Positions 16,300-24,111 of a DNA stretch of 64,000 nt are shown piece after piece. Every line of letters begins with the position of its first letter. Position 1 is the stretch's first letter. A model generated the notes under the pieces. That model searched no databases. It was not told the DNA's origin and saw nothing but the letters and a program-made list of their open reading frames with translations. Where the stretch lies: positions 6,324,001 through 6,388,000 of the forward strand of contig NZ_JQNA01000002.1 of NCBI RefSeq assembly GCF_000745015.1. The letters run 5' to 3'. A program made the translations under genes and the position numbers. The stretch is from Burkholderia sp. 9120 (GTDB lineage Bacteria; Pseudomonadota; Gammaproteobacteria; Burkholderiales; Burkholderiaceae).

Positions 16300-16752
16300 C
16301 TAGTGGTCCATGTAATCGTTGAGGGTAGCCCGCAAACGTGTCAAATCGTCGCGCAGACGCAGCAGGAATTCCGGCGTCTGCTGGGTCGCGCAGAAAATTT
16401 CGGCGGGCACTTCGCGCGCCTGGCGCTTCAGCGCGATGCCGGCTTTGGTCAGGCGGATGTACACCAGTCGTTCATCGTCGACGCCGCGTACCCGCTCCAG
16501 CAGGCCTTGCGACTCAAGACGCTTGAGCAGCGGCGTGACCGTCGCGGAATCGAGATTCAGGCGCGCGGCCATGTCCTTGACCGTGACGTCGTCGCTCTCC
16601 CACAGCGCCAGCATGGCCAGGTATTGCGGATAGGTGAGCCCTAGCTTGTCGAGCAGCGGCTTGTAGGCTTTCGTCATGGCAAGCGAAGTCGAATAGAGCG
16701 CAAAGCAAAGTTGCTCGTCGAGCGTGAAGGGCAAAGCGGGGCGCTGGGTCAT
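16300..16752 (-). CDS. ohrR: MarR-family organic-peroxide sensor OhrR
   Basis: This 150-residue MarR protein has the OhrR sensor region LDEQLCFALYSTSLAM, with the peroxide-reactive Cys (residue about 16), a winged helix (TVKDMAARLNLDSATVTPLLKRLE) and the wing DDERLVYIRLT. Oxidation of the Cys releases it from DNA. The start at 16752 (MTQRPALPF) places the Cys at the usual distance. A tandem GCGCACAA repeat and a dyad lie just upstream and probably mediate autoregulation. ohr follows in the same direction. Confidence 0.9.
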   Translation of the reverse strand: MTQRPALPFTLDEQLCFALYSTSLAMTKAYKPLLDKLGLTYPQYLAMLALWESDDVTVKDMAARLNLDSATVTPLLKRLESQGLLERVRGVDDERLVYIRLTKAGIALKRQAREVPAEIFCATQQTPEFLLRLRDDLTRLRATLNDYMDH

Positions 16753-16772
16753 GATGCATCTCGTCTGGAATA

Positions 16773-16810
16773 GCGCACAAATAGATTGCGCACAAACTAT
16801 TGTGCCGCAA
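16773..16810. promoter_or_regulatory. Repeated GCGCACAA elements and dyad upstream of ohrR
   Basis: GCGCACAA occurs at 16773-16780 and 16788-16795, and TTGCGCACAA (16786-16795) faces TTGTGCCGCAA (16800-16810), an inverted repeat with one inserted base. It lies 20-58 bp before the ohrR start and could be its promoter operator. Confidence 0.4.
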
Positions 16811-16912
16811 ATCACTGTACGTTGACGAGTGTTGGGGAACGACGGGGGAACGGAAGGAAGGGCGGGCGCCAGAACGGCGCCCGCGTCTGAACAGCTTTCA
16901 GTCAGGCTTGAA

Positions 16913-17719
16913 TCAAGCCGCCGGCGTGGTCGGCAGATCCGGCGTTTCGGGCGTTTGCACGCCGAAACAGCCGCGGTACGTCGCGTAAAACGAGCAATAC
17001 AGCATGGTCGTGACGATCATCGTGGCGGGCATGAGCACCGCGAACGCGAAGTCGGCTGCGCCCAGCGCCTGCATCAGTGCCGACAAACCGAGCGAGACTG
17101 TGGTCGCCGCAGCGAACCACAACGCGCCGAACACGATAAACGCGCCACGATTGCGCCAGCAGCTGACCACGCTGAAGAACATCGCCTTCATGGGCGGCAC
17201 GTCGTGCCAGGCGGCGAGAATCGGCGAGAACCAGAAAATCATCGCCACCGGAATGTAGAGCGCAAAGGCGGCGACGATCGCGAGCGGGATATTGCTGTTG
17301 GCGATCGCTTCCTGGTCCATGGCGGCGGCGCCGAGCATGACCTTCAGCAGCATGCCGCCGTCGGCGAGCGCCGAACCGGCCAGCACCAGCGCCATCGCGA
17401 CCACATACAGCACGCCAAGCACCAGCAGCCGTTTGGCGACCACCTGACCGTACGAGTGAAAGCCATCTACCAGAATGGTCGGGAACACCGGCTTGCCCGC
17501 GATCGTATTACGGCACGCGGCCATGAAGCCGACCGCGACGCCCGGGATGAACGCCAGCGGCAATACGCCGCCGATCACCGGAATCTGCGCCACGAGCGTC
17601 ATGACCAGCAGATAGGTGAAGAACAGCGTCAGGAAAGCGAGCGGGTTCTTGCGGAACAGCCAGATACCCTGCCGGAACCATACGTAGCCGGTTTTCGCGG
17701 GGACTTCGATCAGTTGCAT
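16913..17719 (-). CDS. BPSS1780-type multipass membrane protein
   Basis: This 268-residue protein has about six hydrophobic segments and matches the BPSS1780 membrane protein family of Burkholderia by its opening ([22 protein letters not shown]), the long predicted spans and the [22 protein letters not shown] segment. No enzyme motif is visible. It overlaps the 3' end of thrB by 10 bp (17710-17719), so both are translated from one transcript. Its role is unknown; the conserved link to homoserine kinase is genomic context only. Confidence 0.7.
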   Translation of the reverse strand: MQLIEVPAKTGYVWFRQGIWLFRKNPLAFLTLFFTYLLVMTLVAQIPVIGGVLPLAFIPGVAVGFMAACRNTIAGKPVFPTILVDGFHSYGQVVAKRLLVLGVLYVVAMALVLAGSALADGGMLLKVMLGAAAMDQEAIANSNIPLAIVAAFALYIPVAMIFWFSPILAAWHDVPPMKAMFFSVVSCWRNRGAFIVFGALWFAAATTVSLGLSALMQALGAADFAFAVLMPATMIVTTMLYCSFYATYRGCFGVQTPETPDLPTTPAA

Positions 17720-18705
17720 GAGGTATGAATGCCTGGGAGTGCAACGCCGGAAAGGCGTTCGCGCAGAATGCGCTCGAAATGGCCGGGGTCGTGCGGTTTG
17801 AGTAGTTCAGCCGCGCGTGGCAAATGAAAATCATACAGGCGCGAGACCCAGAAACGGTACGCACCCGCGCGCAGCATGTCGCCCCAGTGGCGGTTTTCTT
17901 CGGCGGTGAACGGTCGCACGGTCTGATAGGCGCGCAGCATGGCCTCGGTGCGCTCGTCGTTCAGCGTGCCGGTGGCGAGGTCAACGCACCAGTCGTTGAC
18001 GGCGACCGCGATGTCGAACAGCCACTTGTCGCAGCCGGCGAAATAGAAGTCGAAGAAGCCGCCGAGGCGCACCTCATGTCCCGTGTCCGGCGCGGCGTGC
18101 GCGAACATGGCGTTGTCGCGGAACAGGTCGGCGTGGCAGGGGCCTTCGGGCAGCGCGGCGTAATCGGCCGAGGCGAAGAACGCTTCCTGATGCGCCAGTT
18201 CGGACACCAGCAGGTCGCGCTGCTCGCCTTCCAGAAACGGCAGGACGGTCGGCACGGTTTCCTGCCACCACGGCAGGCTACGCAAATTCGGCTGGTAGCG
18301 CGGATAGTCGCGGCCCGCGAGGTGCATACGCGCCATCATCTGTCCGACTTCGACGCAGTGTTCGATGCCTGGCGACAATTCCGGCGCGCCTTCCAGCTTG
18401 GTGACGATCGCCGCGGGCTTGCCGCTCAGCGTGCCGAACAGCGTGCCGTCTTCGCGCGGCAGCGGATCAGGCACGGGCACGCGATGCGCGGCCAGATGCT
18501 GCATGAGGTCGAGATAGAACGGCAGTTGGTCGGCCGTCAGCTTTTCGAAAATCGTGAGGACGTATTCGCCGCGCGTCGTCGTCAGAAAGAAATTGCTGTT
18601 CTCGATGCCGGACGAGATGCCACGCAACTCGACGACGTCGCCGAGATCGTAGTGGCACATCCATTCAGCTAGTTGGGATTCGGTGACAGCGGTGAAGACA
18701 GCCAT
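17710..18705 (-). CDS. thrB: Homoserine kinase (ThrB, APH-fold type)
   Basis: This 331-residue kinase of the aminoglycoside-phosphotransferase fold has [22 protein letters not shown] near the N-terminus, the catalytic CHADLFRDN and metal-binding GFFDFYFAG segments, and a C-terminal [13 protein letters not shown] block. This is the ThrB type of Pseudomonas and Burkholderia, unrelated to the E. coli GHMP kinase. It phosphorylates homoserine in threonine synthesis. The DUF2782 gene upstream and the BPSS1780-type gene downstream are the familiar neighbours in Burkholderia. Confidence 0.92.
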   Translation of the reverse strand: MAVFTAVTESQLAEWMCHYDLGDVVELRGISSGIENSNFFLTTTRGEYVLTIFEKLTADQLPFYLDLMQHLAAHRVPVPDPLPREDGTLFGTLSGKPAAIVTKLEGAPELSPGIEHCVEVGQMMARMHLAGRDYPRYQPNLRSLPWWQETVPTVLPFLEGEQRDLLVSELAHQEAFFASADYAALPEGPCHADLFRDNAMFAHAAPDTGHEVRLGGFFDFYFAGCDKWLFDIAVAVNDWCVDLATGTLNDERTEAMLRAYQTVRPFTAEENRHWGDMLRAGAYRFWVSRLYDFHLPRAAELLKPHDPGHFERILRERLSGVALPGIHTSCN

Positions 18706-19007
18706 GCGGGAAACGTCGGATCAGGTTGGTCGGGCTGGCTCGGTGCGGCCAGTGCGAGGTGTGGCAAAAGCGGTGACAAAAAACGGTGGTGAAATGGCGA
18801 CAACAGCAAAGACACGAAACGCTGACGGATGCGGTGTCGAACACACGGTCCGTCAGGGCCGTCGAGCGAGCGCGGTATCACCACGCCGTATCGCTTAAGT
18901 TAAGTCCGTTCGGCAAGCGGGCTGAAAGCCCGGGAGACGTTGCGCAACGTAGGCGCATCCGGCTCGGCGGTCCGCACAGGACCGTCGCGCCGCGACGTCT
19001 CAAACCA
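18706..19007. other. Intergenic region upstream of thrB
   Basis: About 300 bp between thrB and the DUF2782 gene on the same strand. No gene or strong terminator was found. It probably holds the thrB promoter. Confidence 0.4.
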
Positions 19008-19403
19008 TCAATAGCTCAAATGCACGGACGGCAAACGCGTGCTGGCCTGGCCGTTGTCGCGCACCTTCGGCGATGTGTCGAGCGGCGCGCTCATCTGATA
19101 GCGCGTGCCGAGGTTCGAATGCACATTGATTTCGACGGGCTTGCCTTTGTCGCGGTATTCGGTGATTTCGGTGCCGTTGCCGCTTTTTTCGTAGAAGCTC
19201 GGTGTACGCGGGACATTGATTTCGACCTTCGAACTGACCTCGGCGGCCGGACGATTGATCTTCTCCAAATCGGGCAAGCCGGCGCGTTCATTGGCCGACT
19301 GGGGTGCACCGGGGGCCGGAGTGTCATCGACAGGCTGGGCAGCCATCGCGGCGTTGCCAAAGGCGAGAGCCAGTGCAACGGCGACGGGAAGGAGCGGCTT
19401 CAT
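19008..19403 (-). CDS. Exported DUF2782-family protein
   Basis: This 131-residue protein begins with a signal peptide (MKPLLPVAVALALAFGNAAMAAQ). The mature part carries the DUF2782 core: NGTEITEYRDKGKPVEINVHSNLGTRYQMS. The family is periplasmic, of unknown function, and commonly located beside thrB and polA in Betaproteobacteria. The ATG at 19403 begins the signal peptide; upstream in-frame sequence overlaps the divergent amn region and looks non-coding. Confidence 0.82.
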   Translation of the reverse strand: MKPLLPVAVALALAFGNAAMAAQPVDDTPAPGAPQSANERAGLPDLEKINRPAAEVSSKVEINVPRTPSFYEKSGNGTEITEYRDKGKPVEINVHSNLGTRYQMSAPLDTSPKVRDNGQASTRLPSVHLSY

Positions 19404-19603
19404 GGTGATTCTCCAATATGGTGGCCCGATTCTAGCAAATCCAGCCAGGCCTACGGGCGCGATCGCCTTATTTTGCGCCGCTTTCGCGCGGCGCGCGCGC
19501 AATCTTGCCGGGCCTGCGGAGGCAGAGGTTGCACGCGCTGCAAGGTCATTTGGCGATCGCGGGTTCCGTGGTAATGTCGTTGCATCAATCGAGGCGAATG
19601 AAG

Positions 19604-21130
19604 ATGAACAACGATACCAATCAACGCGCGGTGCAGACTCCCGCCAACAGCTTCCCAACCGAATCCTTCGACGACGCCACCGAGGCCGTCACCTACCTCT
19701 CGGCGATTTACGAAGCAAACACCTCGTTCCTGCGCGACGCTTTTGCGCGCTACCGCCGCAACGAATTGTTCGAACGCCGGGTGCGCGCCTGCTACCCGTT
19801 CGTACGCGTGCGGACCGAGGTCAATACGCACATCGACTCGCGTCGCTCGTATGGTTTCGTCGCGGGTCCGGGCATGTTCGAGACGACCGTGACGCGGCCG
19901 GATCTGTTCGGCGACTACTATCGCGAGCAACTGCGTTTGCTTGCCAAGAATCACCATGTGAAGATCGAAGTGGGCGTGTCGGAGCAACCGATTCCAATTC
20001 ACTTCGCGTTCGCCGAGGGCATTCACCTTGAGGGCGATCTGGATCGCGAACGCCTGTTCCTGATGCGCGACGTGTTCGACGTGCCCGACCTCGCGCTGCT
20101 CGACGATCGTATCGTCAACGGCACGTATGAGCCGCTGCCGGGCGAGCCGCATCCGCTCGCGCTGTTCACGGCGGCGCGGGTGGATTTCTCGCTGCATCGG
20201 CTGAAGCACTATACGGCGACGTCGCCCACGCATTGCCAGAACTACGTGCTGTACACGAACTACCAGTTCTATATCGACGAGTTCGTCAAACTCGGCCGCA
20301 CGATGATGGCCCATACCGACGACGAAGAACTGCGCGCCTATCGCAGCGAATACACCTCGTTTGTCGAACCCGGCGACGTGATCACGTACAACGAGAATCT
20401 CGGCGAAGAGACGCAGGAAGGCACCCCGCCGCCGCGTCTGCCGCAGATGCCCGCGTATCACTTGAAGCGCGCGGACGGCAGCGGCATCACGATGGTCAAC
20501 ATCGGCGTCGGGCCGTCGAACGCGAAGACGATCACCGATCACATTGCCGTGCTGCGTCCGCATGCGTGGATCATGCTCGGCCACTGCGCGGGTCTGCGCA
20601 ATACGCAGCGTCTTGGTGACTACGTGCTGGCGCACGGCTATGTGCGCGAGGATCACGTGCTCGACGACGACTTGCCGCTGTGGGTGCCGATTCCGGCGCT
20701 CGCCGAAGTGCAGGTGGCGCTGGAGCGCGCGGTCGCGCAGATCACCCAGCTGGACGGCGTCGAACTTAAGCGCGTGATGCGGACCGGCACCGTTGCGAGC
20801 GTGGATAACCGGAACTGGGAGTTGCGGGATCATCGCGAGCCGGTGCAGCGCTTGTCGCAAAGCCGCGCGGTCGCGCTCGATATGGAAAGCGCGACGATCG
20901 CCGCGAACGGCTTCCGTTTCCGGGTGCCTTACGGGACCTTGCTTTGCGTTTCCGATAAGCCGCTGCACGGCGAGTTGAAGCTGCCGGGCATGGCCGATCA
21001 GTTTTATCGCGCGCAGGTCGATCAGCATCTGCAGATCGGCGTGAAAGCGATGGAGCTATTGCGGATGAACGGGTTGCATCGCTTGCATAGCCGGAAGCTG
21101 CGGAGTTTTGCGGAAGTTGCGTTTCAGTAA
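19604..21130 (+). CDS. amn: AMP nucleosidase
   Basis: This 508-residue protein has an N-terminal Amn domain (about 1-190) and a C-terminal nucleoside-phosphorylase fold with MVNIGVGPSNAKTITDHIAVLRP, WIMLGHCAGLR and the late ALDMESATIAANGFRFRVPYGTLLCVSDKP block, whose Glu binds ribose. It hydrolyses AMP to adenine and ribose 5-phosphate, controlling adenylate pools. Length matches E. coli Amn (about 480) with a short extension. Two ATGs six bases apart compete; 19604 was preferred because GAGG at 19591-19594 lies 9 bases before it. Confidence 0.92.
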   Translation: MNNDTNQRAVQTPANSFPTESFDDATEAVTYLSAIYEANTSFLRDAFARYRRNELFERRVRACYPFVRVRTEVNTHIDSRRSYGFVAGPGMFETTVTRPDLFGDYYREQLRLLAKNHHVKIEVGVSEQPIPIHFAFAEGIHLEGDLDRERLFLMRDVFDVPDLALLDDRIVNGTYEPLPGEPHPLALFTAARVDFSLHRLKHYTATSPTHCQNYVLYTNYQFYIDEFVKLGRTMMAHTDDEELRAYRSEYTSFVEPGDVITYNENLGEETQEGTPPPRLPQMPAYHLKRADGSGITMVNIGVGPSNAKTITDHIAVLRPHAWIMLGHCAGLRNTQRLGDYVLAHGYVREDHVLDDDLPLWVPIPALAEVQVALERAVAQITQLDGVELKRVMRTGTVASVDNRNWELRDHREPVQRLSQSRAVALDMESATIAANGFRFRVPYGTLLCVSDKPLHGELKLPGMADQFYRAQVDQHLQIGVKAMELLRMNGLHRLHSRKLRSFAEVAFQ

Positions 21131-21164
21131 GTCAGCCTCAGCAAGCTTCAAGCGGGTTCGGGCC

Positions 21165-21695
21165 TCACATCTGCCCGAACCCCGTCAACCCGATCAAACT
21201 CCCCGCCGCCAGCAGCCACAGCGGATGAATCCGCGTCTTCAACGACAACGCCGCCGTAAACGCAGTAATCCCCCAGGCAATCGCCGTCGGGTCGGACGCC
21301 TTGGCGATCAGCACCGCGCTCGCCGCGACAATTCCGGCTGTTACCGGCACCAGCCCCAGTTGCGCGTAACTCCGCCACGGACGGTCCTTAAACCGTTCCC
21401 ACGCATGCAACGCCAGTATCGTCACAATCGACGACGGCCCGAACTTCGCCACGGAAGTCACCAGCATTCCCGCCCAACCGGCCACGTGCCAGCCGACCAG
21501 CGTGACGATCATCAGATTCGGCCCCGGCGCGGCCTGCGCGAGCGCGAACAGGGCGCTGAATTCGCTGGCCGGCATCCAGTGATGCACGTCCACCACCTGG
21601 CGCTGCATCTCCGGGAGAATCGTATTGCCGCCGCCGAACGCGAGCAGCGAAAGCTGACTGAAAATGACTGCGAGGGCAATGAGCGTGTCGTTCAT
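21165..21695 (-). CDS. Chromate transporter, second half-size ChrA subunit
   Basis: This 176-residue membrane protein of the short-chain chromate transporter family has LLAFGGGNTILPEMQRQVVD (the ChrA GGG loop), FALAQAAPGPNLM and the VGWHVAGWAGM segment. Paired half-size CHR proteins work together, often exporting chromate, although some family members have other or unknown substrates. It overlaps the first half-size gene by 4 bp (ATGA at 21692-21695). This copy looks intact; its partner is frameshifted. Confidence 0.82.
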   Translation of the reverse strand: MNDTLIALAVIFSQLSLLAFGGGNTILPEMQRQVVDVHHWMPASEFSALFALAQAAPGPNLMIVTLVGWHVAGWAGMLVTSVAKFGPSSIVTILALHAWERFKDRPWRSYAQLGLVPVTAGIVAASAVLIAKASDPTAIAWGITAFTAALSLKTRIHPLWLLAAGSLIGLTGFGQM

Positions 21696-22260
21696 CGTGC
21701 GCTCCTCGACGCGATGTAGATGCTGAGCGGCGTCAGGACCAGCATGGTCGGCAGCAGCGGCAGCCGCAAGATAGCAATCGCGATGAAACCGAGCACGGCA
21801 ATCAGCGCGGCCAGTGGTTTCCCACGCAACGGCAGCACGATCTTCACGGCCATCGCGATCAACAGCCCGGCCGCCGCCGCGGCAAGTCCCGCAAACAGAT
21901 GACGAACATGCGGGTCGTTCTGCGTATGTTCGTACAGCACGCCGAGCCCGATCACCACCAGCGAAGGCCCGCGATCAGCCCAAGCAGGCCGGCCAGCGCG
22001 CCCGGCACGCCGCGAAAGCGCATGCCCATGGCCACCGACAGATTGATGACGTTGCCGCCAGGGAGAAATTGGCACAGACCCAGCAGGTCGGTGAATTCTT
22101 CGCCGCTCAGCCAGCGGCGTTGTTCGACCAGCGCGCGCCGCGCCAACGGCAGCGCGCCGCCGAAAGAGATCAGCCCGAGGCCGAGAAAACCGCCGAAAAT
22201 TTCCCGCAGCGTGGGCGTCGGCGCCAGGCCGGTCCCGGACGAGGTGAGGTCGTGATCCAT
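21692..22260 (-). pseudogene. Chromate transporter, first half-size ChrA subunit, frameshifted
   Basis: The N-terminal part (MDHDLTSSGTG... with FLGLGLISFGGALPLARRALVEQ and FLPGGNVINLSVAMGMRFRGVPGALAGLLGLIAG) reads in one frame and ends LRWW-stop. The C-terminal part (PSLVVIGLGVLYEHTQND... to SIYIASRSAR) continues in a second frame. One extra base in the C run at 21968-21970 (plus strand) would join both into a normal half-size CHR protein. A recent mutation and a sequence error are both possible. The start at 22260 is opposite the LysR gene at 22358, and the 4-bp overlap with the second subunit gene is preserved. Confidence 0.75.
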
Positions 22261-22357
22261 ATCGCTAAGCTTCCAGTTCAAGCTCAGCAGGTTAACGCCG
22301 AACTGAGTGTATGCAAAACGATTTTTCGGCGCGGCTTTGTGACTTAGAATCACAAGC

Positions 22358-23275
22358 ATGGCCCGTAACCTCCCTCCCTTTCCGGCGCTGCGCGCCTTCG
22401 AAGCCGCCGCGCGGCATGAAAGTTTCACCGCCGCAGCGAGCGAATTGCATGTGACGCACGGTGCAATCAGCCGCCAAGTCGCGGCTTTCGAAACGTGGCT
22501 CGGTGTGCAGGTGTTCCACCGTCGCGGCAAGCGCGTGCGTCTTACCGACGACGGTCGTCGCTATCTGTCCACCGTGCAGGCCGCGTTCGACAGCATCGCG
22601 CTCGCCACCGATCAACTGCGCGACACCGGCGTCGTGCAGGTGCTGCGCGTGAACGCGCTGCCCACCTTCGCGATGAAGTGGCTGCTGCCGCGCCTGCATC
22701 AGTTCCAGCGCAAGGTGCCGAATGTGGAGCTGCGGCTATCCACGTCGAACGCACCGGTGGACTCTCTGGAGAGCTTCGACGTCGCGGTGCGGCGCGGTCC
22801 GGCACATTGGCCGAATTGCGTGAGCGGTCATTTCCTGGGCGAAAGCGAGATTCCCGTCTGCAGTCCCGCGCTGTTGCAGCGCTCGCCGATCAAGGTCGCG
22901 GACGATCTCGCGCGACACGTGCTGCTGCATTCCGACACGCGGCCGGATGCGTGGAGCAACTGGTTATCGGCGGCTGGGGTGACGGTGAAATGCCGCAAGA
23001 AGCAGTCGTTCGACCACTTCTATCTGGCCTTGCAGGCCGCGGTGGATGGTCTCGGCGTGGCGCTCGGCCCGCTGCCGCTGCTCGCGGACGAGTTGGTATC
23101 GGGGCGGCTCGTGGTGCCGCTAGCCGGTCCGCGTATCGACGCGCGCGGCTACTGGTGGGTGGCGAGGCGGGAGGTTGCGCAAGCGCCGCTGGTGGCGCTG
23201 TTCTGCGAATGGCTGCAGGCGCAGGGCGATCAGACCGATATAACGGAAACGGGCAGCCTGGAGGCTGCCCGTTAG
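22358..23275 (+). CDS. GcvA-like LysR transcriptional regulator
   Basis: This 305-residue LysR protein has the GcvA-type opening PPFPALRAFEAAARHESFTAAASELHVTHGAISRQV and the VHRRGKRVRLTDDG turn. It is divergent from the chromate transporter genes (about 100 bp between starts), so it probably controls them, as ChrB-like or LysR regulators do elsewhere. The effector is unknown. The ATG at 22358 gives the standard LysR length. Confidence 0.82.
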   Translation: MARNLPPFPALRAFEAAARHESFTAAASELHVTHGAISRQVAAFETWLGVQVFHRRGKRVRLTDDGRRYLSTVQAAFDSIALATDQLRDTGVVQVLRVNALPTFAMKWLLPRLHQFQRKVPNVELRLSTSNAPVDSLESFDVAVRRGPAHWPNCVSGHFLGESEIPVCSPALLQRSPIKVADDLARHVLLHSDTRPDAWSNWLSAAGVTVKCRKKQSFDHFYLALQAAVDGLGVALGPLPLLADELVSGRLVVPLAGPRIDARGYWWVARREVAQAPLVALFCEWLQAQGDQTDITETGSLEAAR

Positions 23276-23366
23276 CGTTCACGAATGCATGGCATCGCGT
23301 TGTGTCGCATCAAACGGCGTTCACCTTGCACCAAAGCGCGAAGCAAACACCGAACAACCCAACGTC

Positions 23367-24110
23367 TTACAGATAGAACATCCGGTCTTCGTCCGACTTC
23401 GCCGGATGCGGCTCCGTCTCTTCACGGTCTTCATAAAACTTCAGCACCGCTTCGAGCACCTGGTCCGGATCGTCGATCACCTGCATCAGATCCATGTCGG
23501 CCGGATTGATCAGGCCCATGGGCGTGAGCGAATTCTTGAACCACGCGAGCAAGCCTTCCCAGAACTCGGCGCCCACCAGAATGATCGGCACGTGGCGCGA
23601 CTTCTTGGTTTGAATCAGCGTGAGCACTTCGGCCAGTTCGTCCAGCGTGCCGAAGCCGCCCGGCATCACGATGACCGCGTCCGAGTTCTTCACGAACGTC
23701 ACTTTGCGCGTGAAGAAATGACGGAAGCGCAGCGAGATGTCTTGCCACTGATTGCCCGATTGCTCGTGCGGCAGTTCGATGTTCAGGCCGACCGATGGCG
23801 CCTTGCCGGCATGCGCGCCCTTGTTGGCCGCTTCCATGATGCCGGGGCCGCCGCCCGAGATCACCGCGAAGCCTGCGTCCGACAGCTTGCGCGCGATTTG
23901 CGTGGCGAGTTTGTAGTAGGGAGAGTTCGGTTTCAGACGCGCTGAACCGTAGATGCTGACAGCCGGGCGAATCTCCGAGAGGTACTCGGTCGCCTCGATA
24001 AACTCTGCCATAATCGTGAACATCTGCCACGATGCGCGGGCCTTCTTAGCCGTAGCGCGCTCTTGATCTGCGAGTGATCGCAGACTCGGAATCACTTTTC
24101 TCTTAGTCAT
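23367..24110 (-). CDS. LOG-family (TIGR00730) Rossmann-fold protein
   Basis: This 247-residue protein has the LOG signature motifs GGGPGIMEAANKGA (PGGxGTxxE region partner) and MPGGFGTLDELAEVLT. LOG enzymes release cytokinin-type nucleobases from nucleoside 5'-monophosphates (phosphoribohydrolase); in bacteria they act on AMP-like substrates. An extra N-terminal 45 residues precede the core, as in the longer bacterial subgroup. The start codon is only 1 bp from the polA start on the opposite strand, which leaves no intergenic space for either promoter. Confidence 0.85.
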   Translation of the reverse strand: MTKRKVIPSLRSLADQERATAKKARASWQMFTIMAEFIEATEYLSEIRPAVSIYGSARLKPNSPYYKLATQIARKLSDAGFAVISGGGPGIMEAANKGAHAGKAPSVGLNIELPHEQSGNQWQDISLRFRHFFTRKVTFVKNSDAVIVMPGGFGTLDELAEVLTLIQTKKSRHVPIILVGAEFWEGLLAWFKNSLTPMGLINPADMDLMQVIDDPDQVLEAVLKFYEDREETEPHPAKSDEDRMFYL

Positions 24111-24111
24111 A

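Noticed and set aside
19451..21028. 525-codon open frame antisense to amn
   Set aside because: Shadow of the AMP nucleosidase gene; low-complexity Arg/His/Val content.
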